Assembly (NCBI RefSeq): GCF_029867415.1
Contig: NW_026705447.1
Location: 62,001 to 126,000 of the forward strand
From: Vicia villosa
Lineage: Eukaryota > Streptophyta > Magnoliopsida > Fabales > Fabaceae
Length of the DNA: 64,000 nt
Direction of reading: 5' to 3'
The notes beneath the pieces were generated by a model. The model made no database searches, was not told the DNA's origin, and worked only from the letters and a program-made list of their open reading frames with translations. Below are positions 1-11,324 of this stretch, piece by piece. The position numbers and the translations under genes were made by a program. Within the stretch, counting starts at the first letter, position 1. Every line of letters starts with the position of its first letter.

Positions 1-96
1 AAAACCTAAATAGTTTGCCAAAAACCTAAACCCTGCCAAAACCTATAGGAGCATAATAATTCACCATTTTTAGTTATCCCCAGCATAGTCGCCAGC
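1..96 (-). mobile_element. Start of internal region and PBS of left-hand Ogre/Tat-type element
   Basis: This is the first stretch inside a minus-strand LTR retrotransposon whose body lies off the left edge. Positions 78-94, read on the minus strand, give TGGCGACTATGCTGGGG, two bases from the LTR end. The same type of primer-binding site (TGGCGACTnnnCTGGGG) follows the LTRs of the other two Ogre-type elements in this window. The literature links the Ogre PBS to tRNA-Arg; I could not check that pairing. No coding sequence is visible in these 96 bases. Confidence 0.75.
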
Positions 97-602
97 TGTA
101 GCAACCTGCCCTAAAAAATTAAAGATTTAGAGTCGCCACCTATTCTACCAGGGCGAATAGGAAACCCTACGGAGGTAAGAAATCTGGGTAAGTTATTATA
201 ATCAGGCCAAGGGAAGGTGTTAGGCACCCTTAACCCTTTCCTAAGGTTTTAAATTGAGAGACGGAGGTTTATGGCTAAAATTACTAAGGTTTTATAGCTA
301 AAGAAGTGAAGAGGGCGAAAAGTGAGATTTTAAGTGAATTGAAATTTTAGGGAGGGGGACTCGCCTTGTTGCCAAGTGCCTACGTATCTCCTTATGGAGA
401 ATCAGAGTCAACGTAGTTCGGGGCACAGGGTTGTACGCCTTTGAATTTGATATGATATGGTTTGAAGGCTTTTTGAATGGCCTATCGTAGTCTTGAATTT
501 GTGATTTGAAAGGCATTTTGAGTTGCCTGATCGAAGTGATGAAAATCCGTAGTTTGAATGAGTGTTTTAAGATTTGGGCGTACAACCCTGGTTTGATGTG
601 TT

Positions 603-969
603 TTCGTTAGGTGCGATGATCAATGGATTTGATCATTATAATTAACGAATTCGATAACGTATTGCTGGCCATTCTGACCGATAGATTCGGTCGTCACGAG
701 CAGCAAATAAAGTGTCTTTTCATTTTGTGTAATTAAATCTTGAGTTTTATCATTGTCTCTCATAACCAATAGATTTGGTTATTACATGACAACGAATTTC
801 ATTATCTGTGCTTTATTATTTTATCTCTCGCCAATGCGACCAATAGGTTTAGTCGGATCGAGGAGAAAATTAGCCAAGAACCAGTTAATTTAAATTAAAA
901 TTAACGAATAAATTAATTAGATTAAATTTATTTCTCGCCAATGCGAGTAATAGGTATAGTCGGATCGAG
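603..969 (-). other. Array of five two-tier hairpins with TRGRT pentaloop in LTR
   Basis: Five units share a 5-nt loop (plus strand TGGAT, TAGAT, TAGAT, TAGGT, TAGGT) closed by different inner stems: ATGATCAA/TTGATCAT (616-623/629-636), GACCGA/TCGGTC (676-681/687-692), ATAACCAA/TTGGTTAT (762-769/775-782), CGACCAA/TTAGTCG with one mismatch (837-843/849-855), and a weaker fifth (944-962). Each also has an outer stem beyond an internal loop: TTCGTTA/TAACGAA (603-609/643-649), TTGCTG/CAGCAA (662-667/701-706), CATTGTC/GACAACG with one mismatch (751-757/788-794), CTCG/CGAG (827-830/859-862 and 934-937/966-969). Units 4 and 5 are a recent duplication. The element is transcribed on the minus strand, so the RNA loop would read ATCTA or ATCCA. 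Confidence 0.75.
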
Positions 970-1275
970 GAGAAAATTAATTAAGGGTTAATGTTTTGCC
1001 AAATGGTAATGGGATTGGACAAACCCTAATGTATTGATAAACTTCTAGGATTTTTGTGATTTTTACCCATTAAAGTTTGATTAAAATAAATTAAATCGAA
1101 CAATCGAGATAATCGAGAAAATCCTAAATCCTAGTCATTAGCCTAATTCTAATTTTATTGTCCTAATTCCATTTAAATAAATTAATTAAACTAACTATTA
1201 TAATTAATATTAATCAAAATAAATAAATAATAGGAAAAAATAATATAAGAAACCTGGCTTTTTATCCTGGGTGGC

Positions 1276-1367
1276 ATCCTTGGAAGGTGTATGGTACTCC
1301 TGCAGATTCATGTGCGTCGGATCTAACATCAAGATCATCCAAGGATCTTTCTAAGCAGGCGTACCAT
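1276..1367. other. Interleaved inverted repeats (possible pseudoknot)
   Basis: ATCCTTGGA (1276-1284) is complementary to TCCAAGGAT (1338-1346). ATGGTACTCCTGC (1291-1303) pairs with GCAGGCGTACCAT (1355-1367) with one mismatch. The two helices interleave (first arm A, first arm B, second arm A, second arm B), which is pseudoknot topology. No function is known to me. Confidence 0.5.
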
Positions 1368-1424
1368 GGTTAATCGCGAGGGGATAACATAGGAACTGTA
1401 GACAAACTATAGCATACACTTTAT

Positions 1425-1500
1425 AAAAAATAAAGCGTTGAGGGCAGGGTTCGAACCCAGGCCCTCACGCTGATCACAAACATACATACCACTCGGGCTG
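1425..1500 (-). other. tRNA-like Pol III box pair inside LTR
   Basis: Read on the minus strand: an A-box-like CCGAGTGGT (1488-1496), then about 30 nt later a perfect B box GGTTCGAACCC (1447-1457) in a T-arm-like hairpin with flanking GAGGGC/GCCCTC, then a run of six T (1425-1430) as a possible Pol III terminator. No complete cloverleaf can be drawn, so it is not called a tRNA gene. It could be a captured SINE head or tRNA fragment, or a chance B-box palindrome. Confidence 0.4.
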
Positions 1501-1722
1501 CGTCTTTTGTCTGCTTTTCCAACGACACGCGCAAAATATAACAACAAGCGCATCCCAGAAATTTGAAAAAAAACTTGTGCCGCTACTGTAGCCCATCTCC
1601 TTCGTTTCTTTCTAAAATGTCCAGACTTATGGCCACGGTTTCTTTATGCGTGGCTGTATGTTTATCCCCTCCCAACCTACTAATAAACACCAATAAACTC
1701 GAGATAATAGTACGGTTAGAGC

Positions 1723-1730
1723 ATATATAA
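1723..1730 (-). promoter_or_regulatory. TATA box of left LTR
   Basis: Minus-strand TTATATAT lies about 1.28 kb into the 2.9-kb LTR. Everything at lower coordinates, including the hairpin array, would be in the transcript if it initiates here. Assigned by motif and position only. Confidence 0.5.
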
Positions 1731-3012
1731 TCCCACGAATCCAATGATCCCATCGATTTCACCTAATTTCGCTTGGTTTGTGAAGCCCCAATTCGGAGCT
1801 TCGTCAACCAAACAATGGTGGACCTCTCAACCTACAGCAAAACTTCAATTAAACAGCCCAGATAACTTGCAAACAATGCTACGAATACAATTATGCACTT
1901 AAACACGATTAAAGATGCGTTTCTGAATGATTTCGGATTCGAAAATATTTGACGTAAAAATATGAACATGGCGATATGCTGCGGATTGGTTTGGTTGACG
2001 GTAAGGATCCATTTACATCCAGAAGACCATAAGGATTCGATTTGGAGGTGTCCAATGATCTGAATAGGCCTGCGATTTTTTTCCTCTCCTCTTGATTCAC
2101 CGTTTTCGTTCTCTGCCTCAGGTCCTTTTGCCGTCACCCCCCAAAAAAATCCCACTTTTACTATGAAATGCATGCCCTTTTATAATGTCCATTTAGGTTT
2201 TCCCAAATAGTTCTTGATTGAATCTGATTAAATGTTGATTGAGATTTGTTGCAGTATTTGTTTTGATGTTGAAGATTTGAAGGGATTTAGAGGGATATTG
2301 GGAAGCTTGCAAATCTAGTCCTCTTGCACATGAAACGTGAACATATATAATTTGGCCAATTTGATTTGTTTCTTTTTCCTTTTTAATAGCCTAAGAATAA
2401 TAATAATAATAATAATAATTGATAGTAATAGTAATAATAACATTAAAATACTAATATAGTCTATTTTTATTTAACATTTTAAATGAGTAAAAGAAATATA
2501 TAAAAAAAAACAATAATGATAAATAACAATAATTGAAACTAATAATAATGATAATTCTATTAAAATTAATAATAATCTTAACCCTAAATAATAGTATTAA
2601 TATTAATTCTAATAAGACTATTATTACCCTAAAAATAATCCTAATATATATATTTACTAAAACCTAATTATAATAATAAACCTAACTAATCCTAATACTA
2701 ATCCTATTAATATTAACAATAATAAAAATTAATAATGCTAAATACTAATAGTTAGTCATGATAAAAAATAATAATACTCAAGACAAATGTTAGTAAAACC
2801 CAAAATACCCCCAAAAATGATAAAATCCTTATAATAATTAGGCCCAACGTTTGGGTCCTAAACACCTGTTGATTACGCCACTGTTTTAACTCAACCTGGT
2901 TTATAAGAGAGCAGGTTTAACAATAGGAATGTCAAACCCCATGACTCTTAATTTTGACCCTTGATGGATTTAACAGACGTAGATTTGATCGGGCAAATTT
3001 TGGGGTATGACA

Positions 3013-3484
3013 TCTGGGAAGACTGATTTCTAACATTCTGGTTGAGACTAATTTGGTGCAAGATCTGCTGGATGCTGGAATTGTCAAAGATCTGCATGCA
3101 ACATGTGCGAGCACAATGAATGCTCACACTCTAAAGAAAATGAAATTAATAGAGAATATTACCGCTCCTCCCGTAGTGGTAAATGAGATCTTGTCCAGAA
3201 GGATTCCTGCTCTGGCTGATTTTGAGCTCTTCTTCAAGAATGAGCATCCCAACACCGTCCTTTTCTATCTGGAATCTTGTCTAAAGGAAGGCTCTGAATT
3301 TGATCCTGCATGGCTAAGTGACAGAGTGCTTCCGACCATATCTGACCCTGATCCTTCTAAGAAGAAAAAGGAGAAGAAGGATAAGAAGGAAAAGAAAGAA
3401 AAGAAAGAGAAGAAGGAGAAGAAGGAGAAGAAGGAGAAGAAAGAGAAGAAAGTAGAAAAAGGAAGAAAAGAAGAAGAAGAATAG
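3013..3484 (+). pseudogene. SIRE/Maximus-type 3' extra ORF, 5'-truncated, N-terminal part
   Basis: The frame is open from the insertion junction at 3013 to a stop at 3482-3484, so the apparent start inside it (TTG at 3053) is not real; the Ogre-type LTR cut the ORF. The visible product is a roughly 110-residue globular stretch (including LIENITAPPVV and NTVLFYLESC) followed by a Lys/Glu tract of KEKK repeats. SIRE-type copia elements carry an extra env-like ORF between pol and the 3' LTR, with a low-complexity middle and a C-terminal coiled coil; position and layout here match. I do not recognise a defined domain. The reading continues in another frame at 3483, so a frameshift lies in or after the Lys tract. 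Confidence 0.55.
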
Positions 3485-4081
3485 AGATTCCACTGGAGCT
3501 GGACCTGCAAAGCCTCTGAATAAGAAGAAGAAACCTTCAGGTATTTCTATAACCGAGTCTGTTCTCATTCCTGTTTTTAATTCTTAACGTGTATCAACAG
3601 AACCTCAACCAGAAAACTAACCTGATTCTGATCAATCCAATAACTCCCTCAAGGTACCCATATCATCTGAAGCTATTGGGAAACTAATAGATGACATCGA
3701 GAACATAAATACCTCTATTCTTCATGATGACTCTGAACCAGAACAATCACCAGAAAATCATTCTCAAACCTCCAAACAATCCTCAAAATTTCAATCTTCT
3801 GCATCCACCAAATCCAAAGGCAAACAGCCTATCCATACCTCTGACCCCATTCTCAATCCAAAACCTCTGAACACCATCTTTCCGAATGAAAACATTTTCG
3901 CCTCTGCTTAACCTCTACATTCTGAACCTCAACCTCAACCCACCTCTCCATTATCTGACGGCTAACCAGAAGTTGACACTCCTATTTTCTGCAACTTCTC
4001 ACTTTCATCACCTTCATCATCATCTTGTGATTCTTTTTTCGCAAACCTCGCCCCTCTGTACCTTCCCCTCAAAAACCTCAA

Positions 4082-4969
4082 TCTGAACCAGTTGTTGTAG
4101 TCTTAGACTTTGACAACGAAGTAGAATCCTCCCCTCACCCATCCTCTTCAAACATTTCTCTTTTGTTTGAAAGACCCTATGAACCCTATCTTATCTCCCA
4201 CCCAGAAGAACCAATAACCATTATCAAAACAACCCCTCCTCCACCTTCTATTGATATGCATTTTAAATTATTAAAACATAAGGTACAAACAGGGTTAGAT
4301 TATCTGAAGGTTTCCCATGACTCCAAGCTGAATCATGTGGCTGCTGGAAAGCTCTGGAAGGCTTTCTTTGAAGATGTGCAAACAGATCTTTTGGATCTTC
4401 AGAATGAATGTCTTGCTGCTGCTCTTAGTCCTGCTGGACTGCCTCTGGACTATGGTGATGGCAAGTACTTTCATCCAATCTTGCACTGGAAGCCTCTGGA
4501 AGAAATGCCGTTTGTTGATGACATGGAATTGGATTCTGATGAGATGGAAGTTGATGACCCTCTGCCCATGGTAGTCTGGACTCCAAAGAAGCCTCTTGTT
4601 ACTTATCCTTATGTAGTTCTGACTGGAGACTTTGAGACGCTGTTTGAATGGTTCAAGGAGAATCCTCTTGAGGAGAATCCTGTTGCTCATGGTCAAATGG
4701 TTCCAGCCTCTACTGTCCCTACTGCTATTGAGGAAAATCCTGTTGCTTCTCCTGCTGGCCCTTCAACCTCTGCAGTGCTGGAAACCCTGAAGGATCTTCA
4801 GCAGAATCAAGCAACTGTGTTTAGTCGTCTGGAAAAGCAGGATGAAATAAATGCTGAGTTCAAGACCTGGATGCAAAGATCTGAGGAAGCTTCCAAGAAG
4901 CAGGCAGAAGATACTACTGAGATCAAAAATCTGCTAGCAGCCTTAGCTTCTAAGCTTACCCAGTCTTAG
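4082..4969 (+). pseudogene. SIRE/Maximus-type extra ORF, C-terminal part with coiled coil
   Basis: The frame is open from about 4082 (reading ...EPVVVVLDFDNEVESS) through 4969. It has a Pro/Ser-rich beginning, a middle domain of about 130 residues (HVAAGKLWKAFFEDVQTDL) and a terminal heptad-rich segment (LETLKDLQQNQATVFSRLEK onward) that should form a coiled coil. Between 3485 and 4081 the same protein can be followed in shifted frames as a Pro/Ser/Gln-rich linker with several stops. A GT-AG interval at 3540-3600 (CAG|GTATTT ... CAACAG|AA) would join the reading frame there and may be a short intron. The gene is inactive in this copy. Env-like function is only suggested for the family. Confidence 0.55.
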
Positions 4970-5792
4970 TCTGAGTTTGAGTCTTTGTTTAGGGTCTTCT
5001 TTGTTTTTCTACATCTATTTTCCTTTATCCATTGCATCTGCTTGTAAACCTTCTGGCTAATCAATGAAAAATTTCTTCCTTCATCTTTTATGTCTTTCAT
5101 CTGAATCTTTTATCTATATGTTTTTTGATGTTATGACAAAAAGGGGGAGAAACGTATGACTTGAATTGATTTATTATATCATTTGCTGGGCTTATGTCTC
5201 AACATTCCTAACAAATATTGCAAAGTTTTTGTCTCTGATAGTTTTGCAGGAATGTGATAATCTGAAAAAAAAAGCTCAAAAAGGGGAGAAACGTATCTTG
5301 AGAAAATCTTCCAAAGATTTGAAGCAAAAAAAGGTTAATGCTCTGATACAAGAAATTACAAGATCTGAAGCAAGCTATGCTCTGATACAAGAAATTACAA
5401 GATCTGAAGCAAGCTATGCTCTGATACAATAATTTACAAGATCTGAAGCAAGCTACCTTGATGCTCTGATAAGCTAAGTAATCTTAAAGAAAAATTCAAA
5501 GCTTTGAAGCTGTCTAATCGAAACTCTGAAAGAAAGCTCTGAATCATCTGAAGATAAAGTTCAACGTGAAAGTCTCTTTTGAAATGGAAAATACTCAGGG
5601 AAGTCTTTTATTTATAAATTCTTCTAGTATTAATTTCAGGGGGAGATTGTTAATCTCAGGGGGAGATATATTCACACACTCTGATTAATATGCGTGTATG
5701 TTATATCTGTGTATTATCTTTTTCATCTGATATACTGGATAAAAATTCATATCAATTCTGTATGTTTTTGTCATCATCAAAAAGGGGGAGAT
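4970..5792 (+). other. 3' untranslated region of SIRE-like element with repeated polypurine tracts
   Basis: No gene. Several polypurine tracts recur: AAAAAGGGGGAGAAACG (about 5138), AAAAGGGGAGAAACG (about 5279), CAGGGGGAGAT twice (5637-5666) and the terminal AAAAAGGGGGAGAT directly before the LTR at 5793. Repeated PPTs upstream of the 3' LTR are usual for SIRE/Maximus elements. The last one abuts the LTR and is the likely plus-strand primer. Confidence 0.7.
5339..5453 (+). repeat. 39-bp tandem repeat, about three copies
   Basis: The unit GCTCTGATACAAGAAATTAC...AAGCAAGCTAT is repeated at 39-bp spacing, the third copy diverging at its end. 39 is a multiple of three, so a short frame runs through it, but there is no other sign of coding. 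Confidence 0.8.
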
Positions 5793-6888
5793 TGTTAGAA
5801 CACGAAATGTTCTGATCAATATTTCTAGTTTTGATGATAACATTATATATGAATTTTGTATAAGACAATGTAGTACTCTAATTATTCACGTTTTCCATTT
5901 CAGGAAAAGTCTAAAAGAGTATACACTAAATCAGAATTCAGAAGTTTTGATCCAGAAGATCTGGATGACTTCATCAGAACATGTTCTGGAAGACATCAGA
6001 AGATGGTCTTGAGAAAATCAGAACATGATCGGGAAGGCATCAGAAGATGGTAATCAGAAGCAAGGCTCTGAAGATCTGATGGTATCACGCTGCAATGAAC
6101 TTCCAAAGTCTGATGACTGAAGTTACAATCTGCACCAATGCTGAAGACTCTGATATTCAAACGTCATTCTAATAGTCTGAGTCCAGAAGCAAGTACAAGA
6201 TGAAAAAGCTACAACGTCAAATCTGACTGACAAAAGGAACGTTAGAAGCTACAAAAGGCAAAGTCAGCAAAAGCAGTTGAAACAAGGCTCGAGGTAGTTG
6301 ACAAAAGAATGAAACATTAAATGTAGCAGTGTACTATTCACGTAAAGCATTAAATGCTCCTAAACGGCCACTTTTCTCATTGCCTATATAAGTGATGCTC
6401 TGGACGCTGAAGAAAACTAGAGAATATATGCTGAGTAATCTTACGCTGCCAAATTGATTATTAACGTTATCACACAAACAGCAAACAATTTCATCTTCAC
6501 CCTCACAAATAATTTAATATCTTAGTGAGTGTCAGAACTTAATTTTGAGAGAAAATCACTTGGTGATTATAGCTTATTAAGAAGCACATTAAACTCTTGT
6601 AATATTGTTTACTGTTTCGTAAAAGTAATTCCTAGAGTGATCAAGTTGTGATCATCATACTCTAGAAGACTTAGAAGTTTTCTAAGTGGAGAACCATTGT
6701 AATCAAGATTGATTAGTGGATTAAATCCTCGGTGGAGGTAAATCACTCTGTCAGGGGTGGACTGAAGTAGTTTGATTAACAACGAACCAGGATAAAAATA
6801 ACTGTGTGATTATTTTTTATCTGCCAATTTTAGAAACAACCCTTATTCAATCCCCCCTTTCTAAGTGTTTTTCACTCCTTCAGTAACA
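5793..6888 (+). repeat. 3' LTR of SIRE/Maximus-type copia element
   Basis: 1,096 bp, bounded by TGTTA...TAACA. Plus orientation is shown by the PPT on its left, a TATA box at 6384-6392, and a U5 stretch (AACGAACCAGGATAAAAATA, 6780-6799) that I recognise from SIRE-type LTRs. It contains TCCAGA/TCTGGA (5951-5965) and the 14-bp palindrome CAGAACATGTTCTG (5976-5989). The 5' LTR and pol are outside the window because the left Ogre-type element interrupts this one. The right flank begins ATCTC (6889). Confidence 0.8.
6384..6392 (+). promoter_or_regulatory. TATA box of SIRE-type LTR
   Basis: CTATATAAG, about 590 bp into the LTR, well placed for retrotransposon transcription. Motif evidence only. 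Confidence 0.55.
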
Positions 6889-9800
6889 ATCTCCCCCTTT
6901 GGCATATTTTGGCTAAAACTAAACATTCATTAAAAATGCAGCAAAACATAAATGCTTCAACTTTCAAGACAACAAGGAAGAATAGAATTTTACATTCTCA
7001 GAATCGGGCTTTAATTAATACCTTTTGTTCTTCAGGACTTGAACCGCATCATAAAATCTTCAGTCTGTTACAAAATCCTTTGTTTCTTTTTATAGTAGCA
7101 AAATCAGAAGGTGATATTCTCTCCCCCTTTTTAGACATAATATGACAAAGAATTTTCCGATGTCCTAAAATGCAGTGGAACATCTTCATTTAACACTGAT
7201 GTACACGAGGAAGACGATGGGAGAAGGCCTTTGTCTTGGAGGACCAATGGTGGCATAAGAGACCCCTTCCTCAGTCTTGAACTAGAAACCAAATCCTAGC
7301 TGAGACCCTGCGAGAGGACTTGAGTGAAAACTGTCCACCAGTCCTAGTAACTCAGAACACAGATCACAATTGTGTTCATAACTCAGATCACAAATCACAA
7401 CGAAAATAGTTCCTATACTGAAGGTTGTATATGGTGGAACATCTTTATTGTTATTGCAGAAAAACACATGGTAGAGACCATCAACATCCCCAACCCGTGT
7501 TTTTCTTTTTCTGAAGAGGTTTTGGTACATCAACCCATCACAATACCAAACTCAGACACGACTCATAAGAACACACACGAACGACATCTTGAGAGAGTTT
7601 GATTTCTGTAATCCATGGAGATGCCATTATATAGCCATTGGAGATTATAGGAAATAACGATGGTCTTTGGTCTTGTTCAACGGTCAAACGGTTAATTAGG
7701 AAACAGTTCCAAAAGCAATTACTCTTTCCAAATAAGTTTTTGACTGTTTTTCCGATAGGAGTTATCGAAAAATACCAGTGCATGCATAGTCATTGATTGT
7801 ACTTTACACCGACCACTGATGTGTAGATAAACTTCAAGACATATTTCCTTGTTTGACTTAGAAGATTCAATGTCTTTAAACATGTCATGACATCCTGTCA
7901 AAAATTGTCACTTTTCTTCCCTTTAAGCACATAGCTCAAGATTCTTCAAAAGATTAAGACAAAGCATCCTACGGACCAAGTAACAGACTCCCCACTTACT
8001 CTTCTGACTCACTAGTCATAGACATAGACTTCTGTTGTTCTGAACACCTTTAGATTGTTAGACATACAACTACCTCATTAGTGTAGAGAAAGAATTGTGG
8101 ATTCCAGTTGCACATGGTTAGATTCAACCATTCATAAATAACTGACAAAAATGTCACATTTTCTTCATGGTGTTAAAGTATTTATAACTATGATACTTTT
8201 CTTGACATAAGAAGTCACTCCCCCTATCTGAGATAGTCTGAGCTTCTTCAAGGAATAAGCTTGAAATGATGAATGGAAAATATAAGACGCATCTTCATAT
8301 CTTCAACAGTCTCACCCTCTGTTCAACTATCCTGCTGAACACACTCACTATAACAAAGTTGCTCCTTTACATTAAATACTCACACCAGAAGTAAGATGTC
8401 ATAACATTGTATCTGACATTTGTACTACCAGTATATTCCACAAGGTTCATCTCTTTCTACAACAGACCCTTGTCTACTAACTTATCTCCTCCAGAAATGA
8501 TCAACTGATGACCTCTTGACACTAGAAGTACACACAGAGAGGTTGCCACAATCTCAACATAAAGAACTGCCACTTCTTGAACTTTGTTGAGTATAACCTT
8601 ACCATGTTTGGATCATATCATGGTCTGCTTAAGAAAATTTGAAATCCTTCTTGATATGGTGTTCCTCAATCTCACACATTGATTAACATGCTCCTTGAAC
8701 CGAAGGATCCTCCTTTATCCTCAGCTGTGTTGATCAGATCATAGAACTTTTGTCTTCATAGTCATATTCACGAAGTGAAGTCTTCATCATGAAAGTAATT
8801 ATGTATTTCTAGAACAAATTACTAACATCTAGATCAGAACCTGCCCATTCTAATCCACATAATGCCTGAACTGCCACTTTTGACAATAATGTCGCTTTCT
8901 CAAACTTCTAATGCATATTCCTAGTCCTTCTTCCAGGATAAAGGCACTTTCTGATGTTGACATCACTCAAGACATAACTTCGTCTGAACACCACACTCAA
9001 ACAAACTCTGACTATCCATAGATATAACACTTCTCTATATAGGACTTGGAACACAAGAACCAATTTGTGTTCACAACACGAAACAAGACTCTTATTCTTT
9101 ACCAAACAACTGTAAAGAATGACCTCAGACTAAACAATGTCTAAATACTACCCTTAAACCCTATGATTGTCACCATTTGACAACCATAACCTAGACTCTA
9201 GACATTTCTCATATTCGAAAGAAGAACATGAGGGACTCAAACAGAACGAAAAGACTCTATAAACCTAGCAATTTAAACAACATACCTGGACTTTAACTAA
9301 AGTCTCGATCAAGAGATTTTATTTGAAGAGGAACTGCATCAGGTGGACTTGTGCATAGGTTGGATAATGCACTAGGTCAGAACAAGTGATACACACCATC
9401 AATCCATGTCTTCAGATGATAATGCAAAGAATATTCTTTGCTGGTCTTTGGGAATAAACATGACTTGAGTTATGTTCTGACATCTTGTGTGACTTTGTTC
9501 TTCTGGCTTCAAGGTTAGTCTTTGAAAGACTTTACATTTGGATAGACGCAAAATAACATTGTCTTTGCTGATCTTCATACTCTTTTACTCCCCCTGAGAT
9601 ATACAAATTTAGGACATCTTTGATGTTCGTCCTTGAAGTTCCCTTCATTTGGGATTTACCACACTTTCCAAGTTTAGAAACTTCAGTTTACTTGCTACAC
9701 AAGATTCAGATTGCCACACTCTGCAACTTGAAGTAGAAGAAACTATGATTGTATAACCATAAATCAATCTTCAGCATACTCGTCTGAGTCTTTTCATACA

Positions 9801-10280
9801 GACATTGTAAATATCCATCTCCCATCAAGATATTTAACAGAGTCAGTATGCTTCACCAGATACTCTTGCCATACTTCCTTAATATGAAGATAATAGAGAA
9901 CACATAACTAGAAGGACTTATTCTCAGTCTTGCACCCAGGTTCTATACCCAATAAGTACTAAGTCTCCCGTCAAAGTACTTACCAGCTTTTCGGTTAGAA
10001 TTTGCTACTCACACTAGGTCATTCTGACTGATTACCTCTTCACATTTATACTTTCTTCTCTTGGCAAATACACTACAAAGAAACTAAAGATCTTGAGATG
10101 ATTTTGTGACATCAGATATGACATCATCCTTCATGGTTCTTGGTTAACATCTTTAATGTCAAATTGACAATACACGGGGTGGGAACAGAATAATCCAATT
10201 ATCAGTAATATTCAAACATATCAAGGAATACAATAGCCAACATTTCAATAAGCTTTTCTTCATACATTTATTCTAATTTT
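6889..10280 (-). other. Old retrotransposon debris, no recognisable gene
   Basis: No frame here reads like a known protein. CTCCCCC tracts (6890, 7120, 8219, 9590), which on the minus strand are PPT-like GGGGGAG, are scattered as in the 3' region of SIRE-type elements. It may be the decayed 3' part of an older minus-strand SIRE relative into which the plus-strand copy inserted. Support is compositional only. Confidence 0.35.
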
Positions 10281-10289
10281 GAGATGATG

Positions 10290-11110
10290 GATGCCATAGT
10301 CTGTACCTATAGAGGAGATTCCTGATACTGTTATAATTCCTACATCTCAGGGTCCCTCTTCCAAAATCCCACCTATTGTGGCACCTCAACCTACTGCTAC
10401 TTTTGGCATAATCTCAACTCCTTCCCACATTGTTTCGACTACTGGTCCAATGTTTCCTGAGTAGCTTCTAGCTTTAAAGCAGACCAAACCTCATGAGTAT
10501 TTAAAACTCATGATGAATGTTAGAGGCCTTTGGACTGGTGGAGGATCCAAATCTTTGACTACATCAGAAAGTGATTGTTCCATTGAAACTCAAGAATAGG
10601 TTCTCCGCTGTCTTAAAGCCATGATGTTAGACGTTGACCTGGTTTAGAAATTGGAAGCTAACTCTTTGGTTGCCTCTGATATTAAAAGCTTGTTGAAGAG
10701 AGTTGATCTTCGAGCTGCGTCTCCTACTGTTGTTAACTTTATGGTAGAGGTTTCCTCTTTCCTTGGCCAACTCTTTGTTGACATAGATCACAAAAAGGAT
10801 ATCCAGGCGAAGAAACTACCCAAGGAATAATCTCGAACCACTGAACTAGCCTTGGTAGCCGCATCTCTGATAAAAATGGAAGATTTGCAAAAATACCTTG
10901 ACCAAGAAAAGCTAGCCTTTGACACTAGAGTTACCAACATTACTTAGTGGGAAAAATAAAGGAATGGAAGAAGCGTATTGAGGAACTAGAAACCAAAATT
11001 CAAGAAGCTGAAGCTTTACAAACCACTGGGAGTAGCAAAGCTGAATAGGAACTCAATGCTGAAGCTTTGGTCGGAATCAAACATTTCAAGCGGGTCAATG
11101 AGCTGCTGAA
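10290..11110 (+). pseudogene. Decayed extra ORF antisense to Tat-lineage pol
   Basis: The plus strand reads as protein with several in-frame stops: a Pro/Ser/Thr-rich start (IPPIVAPQPTATFGIISTPS), a helical middle (SLLKRVDLRAASPTVVNFMV) and a charged, probably coiled-coil end. It lies beside, and opposite to, the minus-strand integrase remnant at 11325-12420, that is, between pol and where the 3' LTR would be. Extra ORFs in antisense at this place are described for several Tat-lineage Ty3/gypsy families. I assign it by position and style, not by a recognised domain. Confidence 0.45.
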
Positions 11111-11324
11111 TTTTATTTTTCAATTTCTCTGACCGACATGCGCATAGCTGCAGTAAAAGAGCATTATTTGCGGCATAGGAACTTCGTACCTTTTTAAGTA
11201 CTCTATTTCTTTTTCCAGATTATTTTCATGCTGGTTTTCTGTTTGTAACAAATAAATTTCAAGCGTTTCTCTATTGCATTTTTCTTTATGAATTATGTTT
11301 ATATTTTTTACTTTTGACAACTTC

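Larger units (their letters stand above)
97..3012 (-). repeat. 5' LTR of minus-strand Ogre/Tat-type retrotransposon
   Basis: On the minus strand it opens with TGTCATACCCCAAAATTTGC at 3012, the same start as the Ogre LTR at 30664, and closes with ...GCTACA at 97, directly followed by a PBS. Length is 2,916 bp. It has a TATA box (1723-1730), an array of two-tier hairpins (603-969), a tRNA-like Pol III box pair (1425-1500) and interleaved inverted repeats (1276-1367). It interrupts the SIRE-like ORF that resumes at 3013. The bases after it (3013-3017, TCTGG) would be one copy of the target duplication; the other is outside the window. Lineage is judged from the LTR start and PBS only. Confidence 0.8.

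Noticed and set aside
1447..1463. tRNA gene
   Set aside because: B box and T-arm-like hairpin are present, but no acceptor, D or anticodon stem can be formed.
3265..3568. Minus-strand Phe/Ser- and Leu-rich frames
   Set aside because: Antisense of the Lys/Glu (GAAGAA) tract of the SIRE-like ORF.
6909..9105. Short frames on both strands, up to 83 residues
   Set aside because: No recognisable motif, no neighbours in order, and located in decayed retroelement sequence.
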